Made by a program: the position numbers and the translations under genes. DNA of 64,000 bases from Linderina pennispora. Taxonomy: Eukaryota > Kickxellomycota > Kickxellomycetes > Kickxellales > Kickxellaceae. The notes under the pieces were generated by a model. It did not search any database. It saw nothing but the letters and a program-made list of their open reading frames with translations, and had not been told where the DNA came from. How positions within the stretch are numbered: the first letter of the stretch is position 1; each line of letters begins with the position of its first letter. Of this stretch, positions 58,076 through 64,000 are shown piece by piece. The stretch is from assembly GCF_002104995.1 (NCBI RefSeq), contig NW_024468250.1, positions 1,116,001-1,180,000 of the forward strand. The letters are read 5' to 3'.

Positions 58076-61000
58076 TTATGAGCGACCACTGTTTTGCGTT
58101 TCCTGCACAAGCTTGGTGAACAGGCTGTCCTCGTTTGCAAGCAGATTCTGCGGGCTGTCGTACTCTGCCAGCCGGCCGCCGTCCATGACCAGGATCATGT
58201 CGCTATCAAGAACAGTGTTGAGACGGTGGGCGATGGTAAGGACTGTGCACTCCTTGAACTCGCTGCGAATCGTCTCTTGGATGACTGCATCGGTGGCGTT
58301 GTCAATAGCGGCGGTGGCTTCATCGAGCACCAGGATCTTGGCGCGCTTGAGCAGCGCACGGGCCAGGCAGATCAGCTGGCGCTGGCCAACGCTGAAGTTC
58401 TCGCCGCTCTGGGCAACAGCAAACTCCAGACGCTGGTCCTTGGAGCGGATAAAGTCGCCCAGGTGCGCGTTGTCCAGTGCACACCAGATCTCCTCGTCGG
58501 AGTATTTGCTGAACGGATCCAGGTTCTCGCGGATCGTGCCGGCAAACAGCACCGGATCCTGGGGGATGATCGACAGTCGACTGCGAACATCAAAGAGACC
58601 GAACTTGGAAACATCCTCGCCGTCCAATAAAATCTGACCAGACGATGCCTCGATGATACGGAACAGCGCCAGAGTCAGCGACGACTTGCCAGCGCCAGTG
58701 CGTCCAACGATGCCGACCTTCTGGTTAGGCACGACGCGGAACGACAGATCCTTGAGCACCAGATCCAGACCTTCGCGGTAGCGCGTCGAGTAGTTGCGGA
58801 ACTCTACGACGCCCTGCTCGGGCCAAGTCTCTAGCGGACGGCAGTCTTCAATTACCTCTGGTGCCTCGCTCTCCAAGCGCGAGTAGTCCATAGCACGCTC
58901 GGCTGATACCATTGTGATTTCGAGTGCAGCAGTGGCCCTCACACAAGAGTTTAGAACACCAACCATCGATATCGCATATGTCAACGACAGACTAGCATAC
59001 CCGCTGTCCAGCGACCCGACGAAATACAAAGTCAGCACGAGCAAGAGCGTAGTCGCAAGGATAATGAGCGCAGCAACCAGGTCCAGGCGGCATGCCAGCC
59101 AGCGATTGGCAAACAAAAACGTCCAAAGAGTCGTGGTAAACGCCTCAGAGCGTGCTGCACATCCCTGCTCGAACGACGCCTTGCGGCCATATGCCCGGAT
59201 CGTAGCAGCGCCCTGCACTGCCTCCTCCGTGCTGGTAATCATGGAGTTGCGCGCTGTGTTCTGGATACGACGAAGCTCGCGTGACGTTGGCATGTACAGT
59301 CTCTGGATCCAGATGAAAATGTAGGCAACAGGCAGGATAAACACCAGCGACAAGGGCACAGCGACAACAATCAGGGCCAGCGCAATAGCAGTTCGCAAGA
59401 TGTTGTTGAGCCACCATCCAAAGAATTTCGGGATGTTCTCGTCGATCTGCGACTGGTCGCTACTGAATAAGCCCAGGATGCGGCCCATGGGTGTTGAGTC
59501 GAAGAACGACATGGGCGCGTGCAGCACACTCTGCAGCATCTGCGCATGCGTGTTTCTGGCTCCGTTGACTGCACATACGAGCCACAGCAGCATCCACACA
59601 CCAATCATCGACAGAGCGCTAGCCATGCCCAGCACACTGTAGACAGTCAGATAGTAGAGAGCCTGGTTAGCAGAGTCGCCGTCTCCACCCTCGTTGAGCC
59701 TGGTCCAGCGTGCGAGCCACAGGCTGCTGCCGACTGAGAAGAGAAGAGCAATGATCGATGTGGCCACCAGCATGATGATACTGCGTGTGCCGCAGGCACG
59801 GATGTAGTACATTATTGCTCCGAATCCAACTGAGCCAACATGCTGCTGCTCGCCCTTGATAATCGCATGCTCTGTGGTGCTGTGAGTCTGCACGGTGGCA
59901 TCGTGCACTTCTGAGCTAACGCTAGCACAGCCCAGGGTGCGTCTACGGATCGGCTCCTGGGCATCAGCCAGCGAAGGTTCCGAATCAAGCTGAGAAGCAG
60001 CGCCAGTTTCGCAGCTATCCGCCTCGTCTAGCGAAGCTGTGCTGGTGGTCTCGGTAGCAACACCTTCCATGAACTCGAACGCCTCACCTTTTGACACCGC
60101 TAAATGAGCAAATGCCCCCTGCTCGACCACTTTGCCGTCGTGCAACATCACGATCTGGCTCGCAGCATCCAGATACTGAAGGGCGTTGGTAACGAAAATG
60201 CGAGTGCGAGTTTTCAGCAGACCATTCGGGCCTAGAATATGGTTAAAGATGTGCTTGCCGACATGGGCATCGACAGCAGATAGCGGATCGTCCAGCAGAT
60301 ACACATCGGCGCGGGCGTAGACAGCGCGGGCTAGAGACACACGAGCCTTCTGGCCACCCGACAGATTGATGCCCTTCTCGCCAATCTCGGTCATATCTCC
60401 GCCAGCAAGCACCTCGAGGTCGGCGCGAAGCGCGCATGCATCGATGACCCTGTCATAAAACTCCTGCTCGAGCTTGTTGCCAAATAGGATGTTTTCTCTG
60501 AGCGTAGCGTTGAGGATCCACGGTTGCTGAGGTACAAGGGCAACCGATCCGCGTACAGTCACCGAGCCAGCAGACTTGACCATATCGCCCAGCAATGCCG
60601 AGATGACTGACGATTTCCCCGAGCCGACCTTGCCGATAACCGTGACAAGCTCTTCGCGATGGCACTGAATGCTGATGTCCTTGAGGATGCTGCCTTCATC
60701 CGGACACCATTTAAAAGACCCTTTAGTGATCTCAACAAGAACATCATCCGATGAAGCAGTCTCCGCATACCGGTCATATTCGGTGTTTTCAACCGCATGC
60801 GGGTCGCGGTCAGCGCTCAGCACAAAATTTCGGATGCGCCTATACGACTGGACAACGCTGACAGCCATTGATAGTATCGGTGGCCCCTGCGAAATCGGAT
60901 CCTGAATCATGAAAAATAGAGCCAACGAAACAAATATCAGCTGCGACGTCAGCGGACCATGGCTCTCGCCATCAAACGCCGCGTATGTTGCAAAAGTAGT

Positions 61001-62519
61001 CAAGGTGATGAGCACGGGCGTGAGCGAGCTGACCAAAGAGACCATCGAGTTCCAGATGCCCATCTGCCTTAGCGCCTTCAGCTCTCGGGTGTTGCGAATA
61101 TCCTCGATTTTGGACACAAACGCTCGCTCCCACGCGTACAACTTGATGGCCTTCATGTTGCTGAATGTTTCGGCGACTACACGCATCCTCTGGTCGCGCT
61201 GCTGCATAAACTGCTTTGTACTGGCACCAACCTTGTTAGCAAGACGTATGTTGACATACGTGCTACCCACAACCAATGCAAGGCCAACTAGGCAGCTCCA
61301 GCCGATGGTCGTGTAGAGCAAGTAAACTATGACGATAACTTGAAGTGGAATATTCCAAAAATCATGCATGTAGTGGATGAATGCGGCAACGTTATCGGCG
61401 TCTACGCTTAGATAGGAGACTATCTCACCAGTCGAGTGGTGTGTGCGTGCTTCGTTGGAGATTGTCAGCGCTTTGCGGAATATGATGGCTGCAAATACCC
61501 TGTGTAGATACATGTACAGGAACGTAAGTGCAAACCAGTACATCTGAAACATGAGAGCCTTGATGACTGCTGGTACAGCCATGCACACGACAAGGAACAA
61601 TCCATATTCAATCGCGCTGCCTTCGGGAGTGCCATATGTCTGTATGAACCCAATAGCCTTCTTAAGCACAAGCGGCTGCAGTAGTAGTGCCGTGGTGGCG
61701 GCCGCCAGGTAGATGCCGCCTTCGATAAAGTGATGCAATTCGGCTCTACTCAAGACACGCATAAGCGACGGACTTGGCTTCTGCAATTCGCGACTCCAAG
61801 CTCCAAAGAACTCGTTTGCGGCAGTCTGCCCACGGCATCCCTTGTGGAGCGGGTACGTGTCATCCATTTTGAACACCTGTGTTGTGTAAACGGCTTTTAG
61901 GGCCGGAGTAACCCACGAGTATGTTAGTCGCGAATATATGTTCGCATGCGCTCTAGGGTTGTACCGCTCACCATCGCACTCCAGGCGGAAATAGCGTTCC
62001 GAGGGAGTGACCTGGAGTTCCAAGTAGAACACAGTGGCAACGGCCACCAAATACACAGCCTGCGGCCATTGGGTCGGCCAGTCACCAGGAAGTTTGCCGG
62101 ACCGGTAACTGTTGCGCACAGACATCGCCGCCACAACCCAGTTAGCAGGCCAGAATGTAATCAGAATATCCGATGTGTATACGCTGTGTCTGTGCTGAAG
62201 AACGTGGAGCCTCAGTGCTGCTGCGGCCGCCAAGACCTGAGCGGCCGCCGGAATGATAGCTAAAAGTCTCCATTCGACTGAGACAGCCAACTGGAGCACG
62301 GAAAAAGATCGATATGCTGGTAGCTAGGAACAGTGATACAAATTTGGTATGGGTGGACCAAGGACATGGGTAGTAAGAGCGGTCAATGCACGGGAGCGTT
62401 GCCAGCTGAGGCGACCGAATGCATGCCGCCACAACAACTGCCAAGCTTATAGCAGCAGACGCTAGGCTCGTCCATTCTTCGACTGATAGCGAAATACTCG
62501 GCAGGTAACTGTCTGCCAT
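58076..62519 (-). CDS. ABC transporter, subfamily C (MRP/Ycf1-like), with one frameshift near the N-terminus
   Basis: The main frame covers 62299 to the stop at 58076. An N-terminal piece in another frame starts at ATG 62519 (MADSYLPSISLSVEEW, then hydrophobic segments) and joins it if one T is removed from the T5 run (plus-strand A5 at 62302-62306), giving SISIFSVLQLAVSVEW and a protein of about 1,480 residues. Order: N-terminal TMD0 region, lasso, TMD1, NBD1 ([38 protein letters not shown]), a Ser/Thr/Glu-rich linker, TMD2, NBD2 ([43 protein letters not shown]). This full-length MRP layout exports or sequesters glutathione conjugates, drugs or metals. The vacuole (Ycf1-like) or plasma membrane is possible. 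It is convergent with glutamate-cysteine ligase. Confidence 0.93.
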
Positions 62520-63277
62520 CTGCAAAGAAAGTATAAATTCCAATTGAGCAAACAGCAAAAGGAACTGTTAACCTTGGAATAGGACGAGTGTTTACGAGCG
62601 TGTATGTGAGCTAAATAAAGGGTGAAACAAGATTGACTGGAGGAAAAGGGAGGTCCGGTCGGCCTGAGGTCTGATTTTATGTGGTTTGGTTGTTGGTATG
62701 GTGACGTGGGAGTGGATCGGCACTCCAATGTCAACAGGAACTAGAGGAAGCTAAGAAAGGTGGGGAAAAAGTCCAACAACCCATGGTTCATGCCATGCGG
62801 CCATGTATATCTGGAAATCCGAGTGGCCAATCTTATGACTCAGGACTGTGTAGTCTTTTTTAAAGTAAGCTCTAGCATGCTTAGGCTCGAGAAGACAGGT
62901 GGCTCTAGACAGGTTGCCAGAATGCTGGGGAGAATGAAAATGACTGCGAATAAACCGGCGTGAATAAACCGGCGTGAATAAAGGAGATCCATAGAACACA
63001 CAGAAAAGGCTTTATGCCAAGCTGTTGCTTGCTCATCAAGTGCGTCCTTCCTGAAGATACTCTAGGACGGTGCTGGTATTTGTATCCAGAATGCAAATCG
63101 ATGAGTATATCTTGCTATGATCCATACTCAATCGCACCCAGATCAAGGTTACATAGATCGTATTTGCGCAGCCACTCTTCATTAAGAAAAAAAACAGTAT
63201 TCCCTAATTTTCCCTTTTTGTTGTTTTAAAGCACAATCCCCTGCGTCTACTTTTATCAACACAGCTTTGTTTTCACT
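62520..63277. other. Divergent region between the ABCC and FHA-kinase genes
   Basis: About 760 bases. It holds a 14-bp tandem repeat at 62950 (separate entry) and, near the kinase ATG, A/T-rich DNA and a T-rich stretch (63180-63275). No other gene is seen. Confidence 0.4.
62948..62982 (+). repeat. 14-bp tandem repeat (GAATAAACCGGCGT)
   Basis: GAATAAACCGGCGT is present in two full tandem copies plus a partial third (GAATAAA) between the divergent ABCC and kinase genes. It could be a regulatory module or simple slippage. Confidence 0.75.
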
Positions 63278-64000
63278 ATGCGAAAGGACGTGATGCTGAC
63301 TCAAGACGAAATCACGCAGCCCACTCAGCCGACACAGCCCACGCAGCCCACCCAGGAGACTCAGCCCACTGACACAACCCAGAAACCGCCGCGCAACGAG
63401 CACAAAAGCGAGCCCGATGTATTTGCGCATCTGGTTCCGCGACACCCGCACCTTCGGCCTGTTGCAATGACCGTTAGTAAGTTACTTGGCGATGGCTACA
63501 TGATCGGGCGGCTGAACAAGTGCGACATAGTGCTGGACCGCAACTATGTCAGCAACACACACTGCCGACTATACATGGAAGAAGATCCCCAAACAAACCA
63601 ACAGAGTCTGTATATTGTCGACGTGAGTACCAATGGTACATATATCAATGACCAGATCTTGGGCCGCGACAACCGCACACTACTGTTCCACATGGACCGG
63701 GTCGGATTCCTGCAGGCAATCGACGCACTGCCATCGGATGTGGCATTGGAGTATAGCGTTGAGCTGGCCAATTCCAGTAACCAGACTACGGGCCAGCCCA
63801 AATTTGACCCAGAGGTATTGCGTGTATACGACTTCAAGCGCGAGATTGGTGCAGGCAACTTTGCCAAGGTGTGGATGGCAATCCACAAGCCAACCGGCAC
63901 GGCATGCGCCTGCAAGGTGATCAATAAGAAACGGCACCTGTTCAGTAGCGGACTCTCAAAGGTCTTTGAACGCGAGGTCAGCATCTTGAAGCAGCTAAAG
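63278..64000 (+). CDS. RAD53: CHK2/Rad53-like checkpoint kinase with FHA domain (N-terminal part; runs off the window)
   Basis: The frame from ATG 63278 stays open to the window edge (241 codons). Residues 8-34 are a dense TQ cluster (ITQPTQPTQPTQ), the target type of the ATM/ATR kinases. The FHA domain follows with GRLNKCDIVLD, YVSNTHCRLY and VDVSTNGTYIND (Gly-Arg, Ser-x-x-His and Asn-Gly-Thr signature residues). Then the kinase domain begins: REIGAGNFAKVW and CACKVINKKR with the ATP-binding Lys. The order SCD-FHA-kinase is that of CHK2/Rad53/Cds1, which arrest the cell cycle on DNA damage or replication stress. The catalytic loop and any second FHA domain (Rad53 has one; Cds1 and CHK2 do not) lie outside the window. 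Confidence 0.9.
   Translation, partial: MRKDVMLTQDEITQPTQPTQPTQPTQETQPTDTTQKPPRNEHKSEPDVFAHLVPRHPHLRPVAMTVSKLLGDGYMIGRLNKCDIVLDRNYVSNTHCRLYMEEDPQTNQQSLYIVDVSTNGTYINDQILGRDNRTLLFHMDRVGFLQAIDALPSDVALEYSVELANSSNQTTGQPKFDPEVLRVYDFKREIGAGNFAKVWMAIHKPTGTACACKVINKKRHLFSSGLSKVFEREVSILKQLK

Overview
This 64 kb window is nuclear DNA from a filamentous, early-diverging fungus. The genes are mostly single-exon. The few introns I could resolve are usually 70-180 nt with GTAAG-type donors, and many housekeeping genes are strongly GC-biased at third codon positions. Genes for respiratory complex I, a class II myosin of more than 2,200 residues and a degenerate Fanzor-like element fit a zoopagomycotan such as a Kickxellales fungus (Coemansia/Linderina type). 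That placement is inference; no marker gene proves it.

Layout. 0-10 kb: COG7 (partial) diverges from UBC13, followed by an uncharacterised protein, a RING-H2 protein, a cytochrome P450, a low-complexity protein and a PAP2 lipid phosphatase. 10-18.6 kb: an ABCC transporter whose second nucleotide-binding domain is split by two small indels, a long gene-free stretch, a histidine-rich CDF zinc transporter and a SMAP-domain protein. 18.6-33.4 kb: class II myosin heavy chain, signal peptidase subunit SPC1, MTHFR, an unrecognised protein, mitochondrial glutamyl-tRNA synthetase, NDUFAF8 and PRMT3. 33.4-42.9 kb: an accessory-looking interval with lineage-specific genes (an LRR-like protein, a Fanzor relic, a P-loop ATPase with an in-frame stop, a membrane-anchored serine-protease homologue without its catalytic triad, and a signal-peptide-only ORF behind a strong TATA box). 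42.9-64 kb: SEN54, an HSF-type transcription factor, NDUFB3, branched-chain 2-oxoacid dehydrogenase E2 (DBT), a MidA/NDUFAF7-family methyltransferase, a 2.7 kb stretch without a recognised gene, glutamate-cysteine ligase, a second ABCC transporter and the start of a CHK2/Rad53-like FHA kinase.

Themes. Three genes relate to complex I (NDUFAF8, NDUFB3, NDUFAF7 family). Glutamate-cysteine ligase, which starts glutathione synthesis, lies tail to tail with an ABCC transporter of the family that moves glutathione conjugates. At least six otherwise well-preserved genes carry one or more single-base frameshifts, mostly at G/C or T runs. I read these mainly as sequencing or assembly errors rather than real pseudogenes. 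They matter for anyone re-annotating this contig, because automatic gene callers will truncate ABCC, MTHFR, EARS2 and NDUFAF8.
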